A DNA stretch of 14,911 bases from DATIRA01 sp964553405 (GCA_964553405.1 CAZKLS010000067.1:1-14911); one strand, 5' to 3'; counted from the first letter of the stretch, positions 1 through 8,068 are shown. Numbers and translations: made by a program. The notes: generated by a model from the letters alone, not told the origin.

Positions 1-1471
1 CGTGGCCCCACATGAACATGGCCTTGATCGGCGCCTTCTGCGCGATGTTCTCGGCGGGCTCGAGCACGCCGTCGATCCAGCGGGACACGGTGATGCCGCG
101 CAGGAACATCGACGGCGTCATGTCCTTGCCTTCCTCGTAGCTCGCCTGGTCGAAGCGGGACTTGATCCAGTCGAAGTCCAGGTCCCAGACGCGGCTCCAG
201 TGCTTCCAGGCACCTTCGTTGAGGCTGTAGTAGCCCGGCAGCGTATCGGCGAGCACGCCCAAGTCGGTCGCGCCCTGCACGTTGTCGTGGCCGCGGAAGA
301 TGTTCGCGCCGCCACCGGCCGTGCCGATGTTGCCGAGTGCGAGCTGCAGCACGCAGTAGGCGCGGGTGTTGTTGTTGCCGATCGTGTGCTGCGTGCCGCC
401 CATGCACCAGACGATCGTGCCGGGCTTGTTCTCGGCCATCGTCTGCGCCGCACGCCTGACGTCCTCGGGCGGGACGCCGGTGACGTCCTGCACGACCTCG
501 GGCGTCCACTTGGCGACCTCTTTGCGGATCTCGTCCATCCCGAACACGCGCTGGCGGATGTACTCCTTGTCCTCCCAGCCGTTCTCGAAGATGTGCCACA
601 ACAGGCCCCAGATCAGCGGTACGTCCGTGCCCGAGCGGATCCGGATGAACTGGTCGGCATGCGCCGCGGTGCGCGTGAAGCGCGGATCCACGACGATCAG
701 CTTGCCGCCGTTCTCCTTGCCGCGCAGCACGTGCTGCATCGCGACCGGGTGCGCCTCGGCGGCGTTGCTGCCGATGAAGAACATCGCCTTGCAGAGGTGC
801 ATGTCGTTGTAGGAGTTGGTCATCGCGCCGTAGCCCCAGGTGTTCGCGACACCTGCGACCGTGGTGGAGTGACAGATGCGCGCCTGGTGGTCGACGTTGT
901 TCGTGCCCCACATGGCCGCGAACTTGCGGTACAGGTAGGCCTGCTCGTTCGAGAACTTGGCCGAGCCGAGCCAGTACACCGAGTCCGGGCTGTGCTGCTC
1001 ACGGATCTGCAGCAGCTTGTCGCCGATCTCGTCGATCGCCTGGTCCCAGGAGATGCGCTCCCACTTTCCGCCGGACTTCTTCATCGGGTACTTGAGGCGC
1101 TTGTCGCCGTGGCCGTGCTCGCGGACCGAGGCGCCCTTCGCGCAGTGCCCGCCGAGGTTGAACGGCGAGTCGAAATCCGGCTCCTGCCCGGTCCAGACAC
1201 CGTCCTGGACCTCGGCGATGACGCCGCAGCCCACCGAACAGTGCGTGCAGACGGTGCGCTTCGTGACGATCTCGCCACCGGCCGCGTTCGCCGCAGCGGC
1301 GTCCGCGCGCTTCATCATCCGCATCGAAATGGTCGAGGCCACCGCCGCGCCGCCCGCGGCGAGGCCCGTGCGCCTGAGGAAAGCACGACGGTCGAGCGTA
1401 CGCCCGAACAAGCCGCCTGCCGCGGCCGTCGCTTCAGAACCGTCGAGGTTTCGCTTCTTGACCAGCTTCAT
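1..1471 (-). CDS. fdhA: Formate dehydrogenase catalytic (alpha) subunit, N-terminal 490 residues; cut by left edge
   Basis: This is the molybdenum (bis-MGD) subunit that oxidises formate to CO2, of the respiratory FDH-N/FDH-O type and exported folded by Tat. Residues 27-34 (DRRAFLRR, twin Arg28-Arg29) and the Ala/Gly-rich stretch to about residue 48 form a Tat leader. Cys75, Cys78, Cys82 and Cys110 (CTHCSVGC then GGHCAKG) are the ligands of the N-terminal [4Fe-4S] cluster. The active-site motif reads DHQARICHS, with Cys200 (codon TGT at 874-872) where E. coli FdnG has selenocysteine, so this is a Cys enzyme. Further family signatures are SNAAEAHPV and IVWCMGGTQHTIGNNN. The ATG at 1471 has an AGGAG 8 nt upstream. 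It is the last gene seen on the minus-strand operon; about half of a usual subunit is present and the frame is open to the edge. The Fe-S and cytochrome b subunits are probably beyond it. Identification is firm; the FDH-N-like localisation is inferred from the leader. Confidence 0.96.
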   Translation of the reverse strand, partial: MKLVKKRNLDGSEATAAAGGLFGRTLDRRAFLRRTGLAAGGAAVASTISMRMMKRADAAAANAAGGEIVTKRTVCTHCSVGCGVIAEVQDGVWTGQEPDFDSPFNLGGHCAKGASVREHGHGDKRLKYPMKKSGGKWERISWDQAIDEIGDKLLQIREQHSPDSVYWLGSAKFSNEQAYLYRKFAAMWGTNNVDHQARICHSTTVAGVANTWGYGAMTNSYNDMHLCKAMFFIGSNAAEAHPVAMQHVLRGKENGGKLIVVDPRFTRTAAHADQFIRIRSGTDVPLIWGLLWHIFENGWEDKEYIRQRVFGMDEIRKEVAKWTPEVVQDVTGVPPEDVRRAAQTMAENKPGTIVWCMGGTQHTIGNNNTRAYCVLQLALGNIGTAGGGANIFRGHDNVQGATDLGVLADTLPGYYSLNEGAWKHWSRVWDLDFDWIKSRFDQASYEEGKDMTPSMFLRGITVSRWIDGVLEPAENIAQKAPIKAMFMWGH

Positions 1472-1504
1472 CGCCGAGTCTCCTAGATGTCGTCAATCGG
1501 ATCG

Positions 1505-1524
1505 GGGGCCGGTGTACCGGCCCC
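1505..1524 (-). promoter_or_regulatory. Intercistronic hairpin between the Tat peptide gene and fdhA
   Basis: A perfect 8-bp GC-only stem (GGGGCCGG / CCGGCCCC) with a 4-nt loop begins immediately after the stop codon of the Tat peptide gene and ends 33 nt before the fdhA ATG. No U-run follows, so a full terminator is unlikely. An mRNA-stabilising or processing element that sets the ratio between the small peptide and FdhA is a plausible reading. The structure is seen in the sequence; the role is inferred. Confidence 0.55.
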
Positions 1525-1734
1525 TCAGAAACGCGCCTTGTCGTAATACTTCGCCACGTGCGGCGTGACCCGGTAGCCCGGACGTCGTCCGGTCTGGTCC
1601 GCGCGCGGCAGTGTCTCCGCGGTACTGGTGGCGGCCTGCGAGGCGCCGGCGGCCGCAACGAGGCCACCTGCAGCCGCGAGACCCTTCAGGAAGCTGCGCC
1701 TGTCAGCCTTTCGGTCGCGGAGATCTTCGTTCAT
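1525..1734 (-). CDS. Formate dehydrogenase-region Tat-leader peptide (69 aa)
   Basis: A small protein typical of proteobacterial formate dehydrogenase loci, matching the family known as 'formate dehydrogenase region TAT target'. Residues 11-17 (DRRSFLK) carry the twin-arginine motif and residues 18-35 form an Ala/Gly-rich hydrophobic segment. The mature part is only about 35 residues and ends VTPHVAKYYDKARF, a Tyr/Lys-rich tail usual for the family. No cofactor ligands are visible (no Cys, a single His). Its function is not established; a periplasmic or membrane-anchored accessory of the dehydrogenase is likely. The start at 1734 is chosen for an AGGA 8 nt upstream. An alternative ATG at 1755 overlaps the stop of the chaperone gene (ATGA) and would add seven residues (MTNRTRA). 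It lies between the chaperone gene and fdhA in the same operon. Confidence 0.85.
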   Translation of the reverse strand: MNEDLRDRKADRRSFLKGLAAAGGLVAAAGASQAATSTAETLPRADQTGRRPGYRVTPHVAKYYDKARF

Positions 1735-1751
1735 CGCTCTAGTCCTGTTGG

Positions 1752-2438
1752 TCATGAGGGTTTGACAGCGCCGGCCGCCGGGATCGATATCCGGAATGCC
1801 TGCGACTCGATTTCCATGAAACGCTCGCCCAGGTAGCCGACCGCACGATACAGGCGCGCCGAGGAAGCCTGCTGCAGGTCGCGGAAGAAACGCGCCATCC
1901 ACGGTTCCATGTGGCGCGCGAAGAAACTGTGCTGCTGCTCGAGCGTGGCGGGCTGCTCGGCGGTGATCAGCAGGGCCATCGTGTCGCACAGGGCCGCCGC
2001 ATGGTCCTCCGGCTCGCAGACCCCCTGCTGGCGTTCGATCCCGAGCGCCCGCAGGTCGCCACGCAGCAATGCGAGCGGCAGTTCCATCAGGAAGCCCGTC
2101 AGGTACCAGGACGCATAAGGGACGACCTCGCCCCGGCCGAGCCCGATGAAAAGCTGCTGGTATTCGTCGGCGAGATCGCCGGGTTCGCTGCGGCTGGCCG
2201 CGAGCGCGAGCATCTGCCAGGCCGCCGAGAGTTCGCTGTCGTCGTCGGACGCCGGGCTGATCTGGCGCAGCGCCTCGAGCACTGTCGGCTCGGGAGGTCC
2301 GGCCAGCAGGTTGCCGAGCAGCGCATAGAGATCCGCGCGCACGCGATCCTCTTCCGCTGGCGCGTTCACCGCCGCAGGGCCGGCAGAACTGGGCCGAATG
2401 CTGTCTTCCAGAGGCACTTTACGCAGCTGATCCTCCAA
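1752..2438 (-). CDS. TorD-family molybdoenzyme chaperone, probably specific for FdhA
   Basis: An all-helical cytoplasmic chaperone of the TorD/DmsD/NarJ superfamily. Such proteins bind the Tat leader and apo-form of a molybdoenzyme until the cofactor is inserted. The family signature is clear: EYQQLFIGLGRGEVVPYASWY at residues 92-112 and EPEDHAAALCDTM at 142-154 (the E-x-x-D-H motif). Length (228 aa) is normal. The operon position, just ahead of the Tat peptide and fdhA, points to FdhA as client. The start is uncertain. The listed start is a TTG at 2438 without a good Shine-Dalgarno, and no in-frame ATG lies upstream before a stop. GTG at 2417 is an alternative, with GGAGG at 2436-2432 rather far upstream. 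The conserved fold begins only near residue 30, so up to 24 N-terminal residues may not be real. The predicted sigma-54 start point near 2444 favours a start downstream of 2438. Confidence 0.88.
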   Translation of the reverse strand: MEDQLRKVPLEDSIRPSSAGPAAVNAPAEEDRVRADLYALLGNLLAGPPEPTVLEALRQISPASDDDSELSAAWQMLALAASRSEPGDLADEYQQLFIGLGRGEVVPYASWYLTGFLMELPLALLRGDLRALGIERQQGVCEPEDHAAALCDTMALLITAEQPATLEQQHSFFARHMEPWMARFFRDLQQASSARLYRAVGYLGERFMEIESQAFRISIPAAGAVKPS

Positions 2439-2453
2439 CTGAGGGTGAATTAA

Positions 2454-2470
2454 GGCAAATTCCAGGCCAA
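2454..2470 (-). promoter_or_regulatory. Candidate sigma-54 (-24/-12) promoter for torD-like/Tat peptide/fdhA
   Basis: The minus strand reads TTGGCCTGGAATTTGCC. The -24 element TTGGC and the -12 element TTGC are present, with 12 bp between the GG (2468-2467) and GC (2456-2455) dinucleotides, as required for RpoN. Matches to the consensus YTGGCACG-N4-TTGCW are the full TTGGC, the final G of the -24 block and the full TTGC; the internal AC and the last W do not match. The predicted start point is near 2444. A sigma-54 activator gene and its probable binding site lie nearby, which strengthens the call. No experimental proof exists here. Confidence 0.6.
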
Positions 2471-2532
2471 GATTTCCGGGCCCAACGCCCGGCTAGATCT
2501 ATTCGGATCCGCCATTCAGCCTGGTTCAGCGC

Positions 2533-2552
2533 CAAAATGGCGACATTTTGTC
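2533..2552 (-). promoter_or_regulatory. Candidate enhancer (UAS) for the local sigma-54 activator
   Basis: Two overlapping palindromes are seen: CAAAATG-GCGA-CATTTTG (2533-2550, perfect 7-bp arms) and GACA-TTT-TGTC (2542-2552). The site sits about 89-108 bp upstream of the predicted sigma-54 start point, the usual distance for an enhancer-binding protein site. A weaker half-match (GACAGAATAGA, 2563-2573) follows exactly 21 bp, two helical turns, further upstream. The GACA-N3-TGTC core recurs at 8128-8138 and nearly at 8160-8170 in front of the activator gene itself. Confidence 0.5.
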
Positions 2553-2584
2553 CATCCATACCGACAGAATAGACCGCCGACGCA

Positions 2585-4252
2585 TCAGCGACCCTTGCGG
2601 GCCTCGGCGGTGAACATGTCCCGCACCCGGCAGTCCTCGCACATCTGCAGCCGCCGGCGTGCGGCGTCGTCCTGGAACATCCAGTGACCCTCGAGCTTGC
2701 GGCTGACCTTCTCGAGCATCGCACGCGTCGTGAAAGGCTTGCCGCAGGCAATGCAGCAGACCGGCTGCTCCTCGTGCAGCACCCTGGGCCGCTCCCGCAG
2801 TTCCGCGTCGTAGAGGAAGCGCGGCTGCAACCGCACGGCATCCTCCGGGCAGGTTCGCTCGCAGAGCCCGCACTGCACGCAGTTCCACTCCCGGAAGTTC
2901 AGCTGCGGCAGGCCACGACCGTCCTGCAGCGCGTGGGTCGGGCAGGCCGAGACGCAACTCATGCAGAGCGTGCACGCCGCCGCCTCGACCTTGACCTCAC
3001 CGAAGGGAGCTCCCGCCGGTAAATTGACACTGCGTTTGCCCGGGCTTGCCTGCGCCTGCAGGTGCTGCAGCGCGAGCCGGAGCGTGCCGCGCTTGTCCGC
3101 CGGAGGCGCGGCAAAGGACGCCGGTGTCCGCGACGGGTTCCGCGGCCGGGCCGCCACGGCCTGCAGCGCGAGCGCCGGCTGGTCGCCGTTGACCAGCCCG
3201 ACGCAGCGCTCGTCGAATCCCATGCCGGCGAGAATGGTCCGCGCGGTCAGCAGCTGGTCCTGCAGCGCCTCGAGCACCTGCGGCGGAGTGCGGTCACAGG
3301 CAAGCAGCCAGACCGCTTCCGCGCCGTAGGCGAGGCAGGCGAGCCAGGCGTCCATGCCGACGGAGCCGATCTCCTCGACTTCGACCGGCAGCACGTGCTC
3401 CGGCATCGAGGCGGCGAGATCCGCGGCCAGCCCTGCCGCAGAGGCTCCGTCGTAGAACAGCAGCGCGCCCGCTCCGCCGCCGGCCGCACGGTAGTCGGCC
3501 AGCAGCCTGCGCAGTGCGTCGAGCAGGTCCCGCGCCATCGGAAACGCGTAGGTCATCGCACCGCTGGGACAGGCGGTCGCGCAGACGCCGCCGCCCTGGC
3601 AGAGGTAGGGGTTGACCCGCACGGTCTCGCCCGAGGATACGATCGCCTCGGCGGGACAGGCCTCGATGCACCGGGTACAGCCCTGCTTGCCGTTGCGCCC
3701 GTGGGCGCAGATCTCGGGGTTGTAGTTGAAGTACTTCGGCTTCTCGAACTCGCCGCGCATCTCCGGCAGCACTTCGATCACCTGCTCGCGCTGCGCCTCG
3801 TCGGCACCCGGCGAGTAGTAGCCGAGAGGCTTCATCGCCTGCTGCAGCACCGGCGTCCGGCCGAGGTCGACCACCAGGTCGAAGCGCTCGACCGGCGGCG
3901 TGACCATCTGGCCGAGCATTCGCTCACCGGCGCCTGAGACGAGCTTGACCTCGAAGTCCCCGAGCGCTCCGGCGATCACCGGCCGGCCACCGCGGACGGT
4001 CCGGATACCCTCGACGATGCCGGCCTCCTCGGGCGGCCCGTCCGAGCTCGCGGCGACGATGCAGTCGATTTCACCCGCCACCCTGTGCGCGAAGTCCAGC
4101 GCTTCGCGCTCCTCGCCGATGACCAGGCAGCGGCCGTGCGACACGAAACCGACGATTCCGGCAGGCTCTGCCTCGTCGAGCTTCAAGCCGGCCAGCGCGG
4201 CGGCCCGTGCGCGCCCGTCGGCGCCGGACTCAGGCAGGTCCGCGATCTTCAT
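2585..4252 (-). CDS. 555-aa multi-[4Fe-4S] ferredoxin-like protein of the formate dehydrogenase locus
   Basis: A cytoplasmic iron-sulfur protein (no signal peptide, no membrane segment) conserved in formate dehydrogenase clusters beside DUF3305/DUF3306; its reaction is not known to me. An N-terminal part of about 175 residues without Cys clusters is followed by a first ferredoxin domain: Cys182, Cys192, Cys195, Cys199 (CTRCIEACP) and Cys218, Cys224, Cys228 (CQGGGVCATACP), both with non-classical spacings. Residues about 235-400 form an alpha/beta region with no cluster. A classical double-cluster ferredoxin follows (Cys427/430/433/437 and Cys458/461/464/468). The tail has CCIAC (499-503) and CEDC (538-541), which look like a zinc-ribbon-type or extra metal site. 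ATG at 4252 has AGGTG 4 nt upstream and lies inside the end of the preceding gene. It probably relays electrons or helps assemble Fe-S/Mo centres of the dehydrogenase. Confidence 0.85.
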   Translation of the reverse strand: MKIADLPESGADGRARAAALAGLKLDEAEPAGIVGFVSHGRCLVIGEEREALDFAHRVAGEIDCIVAASSDGPPEEAGIVEGIRTVRGGRPVIAGALGDFEVKLVSGAGERMLGQMVTPPVERFDLVVDLGRTPVLQQAMKPLGYYSPGADEAQREQVIEVLPEMRGEFEKPKYFNYNPEICAHGRNGKQGCTRCIEACPAEAIVSSGETVRVNPYLCQGGGVCATACPSGAMTYAFPMARDLLDALRRLLADYRAAGGGAGALLFYDGASAAGLAADLAASMPEHVLPVEVEEIGSVGMDAWLACLAYGAEAVWLLACDRTPPQVLEALQDQLLTARTILAGMGFDERCVGLVNGDQPALALQAVAARPRNPSRTPASFAAPPADKRGTLRLALQHLQAQASPGKRSVNLPAGAPFGEVKVEAAACTLCMSCVSACPTHALQDGRGLPQLNFREWNCVQCGLCERTCPEDAVRLQPRFLYDAELRERPRVLHEEQPVCCIACGKPFTTRAMLEKVSRKLEGHWMFQDDAARRRLQMCEDCRVRDMFTAEARKGR

Positions 4253-4781
4253 CGGTCACCTGTTCTGCCGGCGGGTCTGCGACGGGCGGCGCGAGCTCTG
4301 CGCGGGCGTCCGCCGGCTCCGCCTTCGCGGCGGACCTCGCGTCCCGTGAGGCGGCCTCCTCGAGCTGAGCGAGGGCCTGTTTCGCGGCCCGCTCGACCTG
4401 ATGACGCATGTCGGCGGTCACGATGCCGCCCAACGGCGCGAATTGCGTGAAGTCGTCGCAATAATCATCGAGGCCGTCGCAGATGTTGAATTTCGGGCTG
4501 CGGAACAGCCGGCGAAGTGCCTGGCGCCGCAGCGACTCATCGACCTCGGGCGACAGGAAGGCGCTGTAATCGGAGTCGTCGCCGAGCTCGTCGAGGCTGG
4601 GCAGCACCGGCGGCCGCACTTGCGCCTCGGCACCCGGCTCACCATCGGCTCCGGGGCCCGGCTCGGCGACGCCCGCAGCGGACTCCTGCTTGCGCTCGGG
4701 CGCCTCGGCCTTGAGCCGCGACCAGCGCTGCAGGAAGGACTCATCGCCCGCCTCCGGGCGCGACGGCGCTCGCTTGCTCAT
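4230..4781 (-). CDS. DUF3306 family protein (183 aa)
   Basis: Matches the uncharacterised DUF3306 family found with formate dehydrogenases. It opens with a short helix (ESFLQRWSRLKAEA, residues 14-27), continues through a Pro/Gly/Ala-rich low-complexity stretch (about 30-58), then the conserved core: LPSLDELGDDSDYSAFL (about 60-76), an Arg-rich helix ending in LRRLFRSPKFN, the acidic motif CDGLDDYCDDFTQF with two Cys, and PLGGIVTADMRHQVER. The C-terminal third is an Ala/Glu-rich, probably disordered tail. No membrane segment or signal is seen. The ATG at 4781 shares its A with the stop of the upstream DUF3305 gene (TGATG), and the 3' end overlaps the ferredoxin gene by 23 bp, so all three should be translationally coupled. 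The function is unknown; the constant neighbours suggest a role in making or wiring the dehydrogenase. Confidence 0.85.
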   Translation of the reverse strand: MSKRAPSRPEAGDESFLQRWSRLKAEAPERKQESAAGVAEPGPGADGEPGAEAQVRPPVLPSLDELGDDSDYSAFLSPEVDESLRRQALRRLFRSPKFNICDGLDDYCDDFTQFAPLGGIVTADMRHQVERAAKQALAQLEEAASRDARSAAKAEPADARAELAPPVADPPAEQVTDEDRGPA

Positions 4782-5266
4782 CAGTCTGACTGCGCCGACC
4801 AGTTTTCCCGCTTGCGCTTGCGGCGCAGCTGCGGAACGTTGTGCTCGACGACGAACTTCTCGAGCTGCTGGTAGACCTCGGGAGGAATCGGGACCGCGAA
4901 GACCCGCTCGTCCCCCTCGACTCCTGAACAGGCCTCGTTCTGGTCCGCCGTGACCAGCCTCGGGACCACCCAGCCCTGCTCGTCCTCGGCGCACAGCACG
5001 AACAACGCGGGTTGCCGGCCGGTCAGGTTGACCCAGTAGCTGTCCGCCGCGTCCCGGTACAACTCGAGCCGCAGCCCGCCCCACAGCAGGTGCTCCTCCT
5101 CATCTCCGCTGTGGACCGGCACGCCGCGGGACTCGGCACCCGGAACGTGCTCGCCGCAAACCACTCCGACGGCACGCCAGCTCGGGACGCGCCAGCCGCT
5201 GCCCGAGACGGTCTTGCGCCCCATCACGACGGCGACCGGCAGACTGATTCTCGGAGCACCTGGCAT
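4781..5266 (-). CDS. DUF3305 family protein (161 aa)
   Basis: First gene of the minus-strand formate dehydrogenase operon. It matches the uncharacterised DUF3305 family: an N-terminal strand ISLPVAVVMGRKTV, then WRVPSWRAVGVV, a central LRLELYRDAADSYWVNL, then PALFVLCAEDEQGWVVPRLVTADQNEA and a Lys/Arg-rich C-terminus (LRRKRKREN). Cys37, Cys92 and Cys113 are present but show no known cluster spacing. The start at 5266 is chosen because the family begins with this strand; only a weak purine-rich sequence precedes the ATG, and the upstream open frame to 5506 shows no conserved character. The stop codon overlaps the DUF3306 start by one base. The gene is divergent from the HTH regulator across 197 bp, which must hold its promoter. 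Function unknown; probably an accessory factor acting together with the DUF3306 protein and ferredoxin. Confidence 0.83.
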   Translation of the reverse strand: MPGAPRISLPVAVVMGRKTVSGSGWRVPSWRAVGVVCGEHVPGAESRGVPVHSGDEEEHLLWGGLRLELYRDAADSYWVNLTGRQPALFVLCAEDEQGWVVPRLVTADQNEACSGVEGDERVFAVPIPPEVYQQLEKFVVEHNVPQLRRKRKRENWSAQSD

Positions 5267-5463
5267 TTTTCTCGGCGGCCTCCAGCGTGGACCGTACGGG
5301 ATGCGTCTCATTCTGCACCACCTGGCCGGGGTTGATGCAATCGGTAATGCAGCCAGCCCCTTTTCGAACCGCTTTTTCGGGCGGAGACGGAACGGATCTT
5401 GCAGACCACTGCGACGGACGACCGCGCGGGACAACGGGTCCGGACCGCAGAAGGGACGACGTG
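5267..5463. promoter_or_regulatory. Divergent intergenic region between the formate dehydrogenase operon and the HTH/PBP regulator
   Basis: This 197-bp region must contain promoters for both divergent genes. I see no convincing sigma-70 or sigma-54 core promoter and no copy of the GACA-N3-TGTC motif. A loose inverted arrangement, TGCA-N8-TGCA (5336-5351), is the only candidate operator for the adjacent regulator, and it is weak. An AGGGA 7 nt ahead of 5464 is the regulator's ribosome binding site. Confidence 0.4.
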
Positions 5464-6405
5464 ATGAATCACGAGAAGCAGGCGACATCGGGGAACGGGC
5501 GCGCAACTCAGGACGAGCTGCCGCGCTTCATGAACGTCCGGCAGGTGGCGAGCTACCTGCAGCTCAACGAAAAGAAGGTCTATTCACTGGTCAACGAGGG
5601 CCGCATTCCGGCGACGCGGCTGACCGGCAAGTGGCTCTTCCCGCGAGAACTGCTGGACCAGTGGCTGCTCGAGTCCAGCCACGGGGGCCTGCTCACCGAC
5701 CGCCTCGTGATCGCGGGCAGTGACGACCCGCTGCTGCAGCGGGTGATCTCGCTGATGACGGCCGAGCTGCAGGGGTCGGCGCTGGTCAGCTACTCACCCA
5801 CCGGCACGCAGCTTGGCCTGGAGCTGCTCGCACGCCGCCGCGCCGACCTCTGCGCGCTGCACTGGGGACCGGATCGTGAGAGCCTGCAGCGTCACCCGGC
5901 ACTGCTGCGACAGTTCCCCCAGCACCGCGACTGGATCCTGGTCCGGATGTGCCGCAGGGAACAGGGACTGATCATGGCCCCGGGGCTGTGGAATGCGGAC
6001 ACTCGCATCGATCAGCTGTTCAGCTCGCAGACGCGCTGGGCGAGCCGGCAGGAAGGCGCGGGATCGCAGCGCTTCCTGCGGGAAATCGCCGCCCAGCATC
6101 ACGTCGATCTCGGCGACCGGCGCATCACCGCGCGGGCTTACACCGAGCGCGACGCCGCCGCCGCGATCGCGATGGGGCAGGCGGACGTCGCGCCCGGCAT
6201 ACGCGCGGCAGCCGGCGAATTCGGGCTGGAATTCCGTGCGATCGGCTGGGAAGCGCTCGATCTCGCGCTGGCGCGGGGCATCTTCTTCCGCGCGCTGTTC
6301 CGCCGCCTGATGGACCTGCTGCGCGGCGCCGAATGCCAGCGACAGGCGCAACTGCTCGGCGGCTACGATCTCGAGGATTCGGGCACGCTGGTCTGGACGC
6401 CCTGA
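5464..6405 (+). CDS. One-component regulator: excisionase-type HTH plus periplasmic-binding-protein-like sensor
   Basis: Cytoplasmic DNA-binding protein of 313 aa. Residues 23-65 (FMNVRQVASYLQLNEKKVYS, then GRIPATRLTGKWLFPR) are an excisionase/MerR-like winged HTH. Residues about 79-312 are a PBP-like domain of the type annotated as a molybdate-binding-protein-like domain (COG1910). They include LVIAGSDDPLL, SYSPTGTQLGLELL, and the late motif TERDAAAAIAMGQADVAPGIRAAA...GLEF. There is no signal peptide, so ligand would be sensed in the cytoplasm; molybdate, tungstate or a formate-related anion are the natural guesses, none proven. The ATG at 5464 is chosen for its AGGGA and because the HTH begins shortly after; the open frame extends upstream to 5287 without conserved sequence. 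Divergent placement from the formate dehydrogenase operon makes it the probable local regulator. Its stop lies 4 bp from the convergent DUF6494 stop. Confidence 0.87.
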   Translation: MNHEKQATSGNGRATQDELPRFMNVRQVASYLQLNEKKVYSLVNEGRIPATRLTGKWLFPRELLDQWLLESSHGGLLTDRLVIAGSDDPLLQRVISLMTAELQGSALVSYSPTGTQLGLELLARRRADLCALHWGPDRESLQRHPALLRQFPQHRDWILVRMCRREQGLIMAPGLWNADTRIDQLFSSQTRWASRQEGAGSQRFLREIAAQHHVDLGDRRITARAYTERDAAAAIAMGQADVAPGIRAAAGEFGLEFRAIGWEALDLALARGIFFRALFRRLMDLLRGAECQRQAQLLGGYDLEDSGTLVWTP

Positions 6406-6411
6406 GGCGTC
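6396..6411. terminator. Short hairpin at the convergent ends of the HTH regulator and DUF6494 genes
   Basis: GACGCC-CTGA-GGCGTC is a perfect 6-bp stem with a 4-nt loop that contains the regulator's TGA stop. It sits between two convergent stop codons and could slow both transcripts, but there is no U-run on either side, so intrinsic termination is doubtful. Confidence 0.3.
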
Positions 6412-6631
6412 ACTTCAGCGTCAGCTGGTGCTCGATCGTGTGACGCAGGCCGACGCCCGGCACCTCCAGCACCATCCTGGCCTGCAGCGGCTCCGCCGTT
6501 TCGAGCCGGCCGCTCGAGAGCGCCTCACGTACGGCATTCTCGATCTCGATCTGCGAGGTGATGCCGACCTTCTTCAGGAACTTGCGGATCTCGCCGGTGA
6601 ACTTCTCTTCGTCGAATGTCTGCGCGCTCAT
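6410..6631 (-). CDS. DUF6494 family small protein (73 aa)
   Basis: A short soluble protein matching the uncharacterised DUF6494 family: a helical N-terminal half (IRKFLKKVGITSQIEIENAVREAL, read in two parts at residues 15-28 and 29-38) and a beta-rich C-terminal half (ARMVLEVPGVGLRHTIEHQLTL). It has no Cys, signal peptide or membrane segment. The ATG at 6631 is supported by GAGGAG 10 nt upstream. It follows the sigma-54 activator gene by 33 bp on the same strand and is likely cotranscribed with it. Function unknown; the position invites the idea of a partner or modulator of the activator, but nothing in the sequence proves that. Confidence 0.78.
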   Translation of the reverse strand: MSAQTFDEEKFTGEIRKFLKKVGITSQIEIENAVREALSSGRLETAEPLQARMVLEVPGVGLRHTIEHQLTLK

Positions 6632-6664
6632 CAGTTGCGTTCTCCTCAGCCTATGCCGTTGAAA

Positions 6665-8068
<1,404 letters not shown>

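Noticed and set aside
2..1486. Long plus-strand open frame of 494 codons opposite fdhA
   Set aside because: Its translation is Arg/Val/Asp-rich with no family character and lies antisense to a clear formate dehydrogenase with Tat leader and Fe-S ligands. Such frames are common in GC-rich DNA.
5321..5340. Sigma-54-like sequence TGGCCGGGGTTGATGC before the HTH/PBP regulator
   Set aside because: The GG-to-GC distance is 13 instead of 12 and there is no TTGC box.
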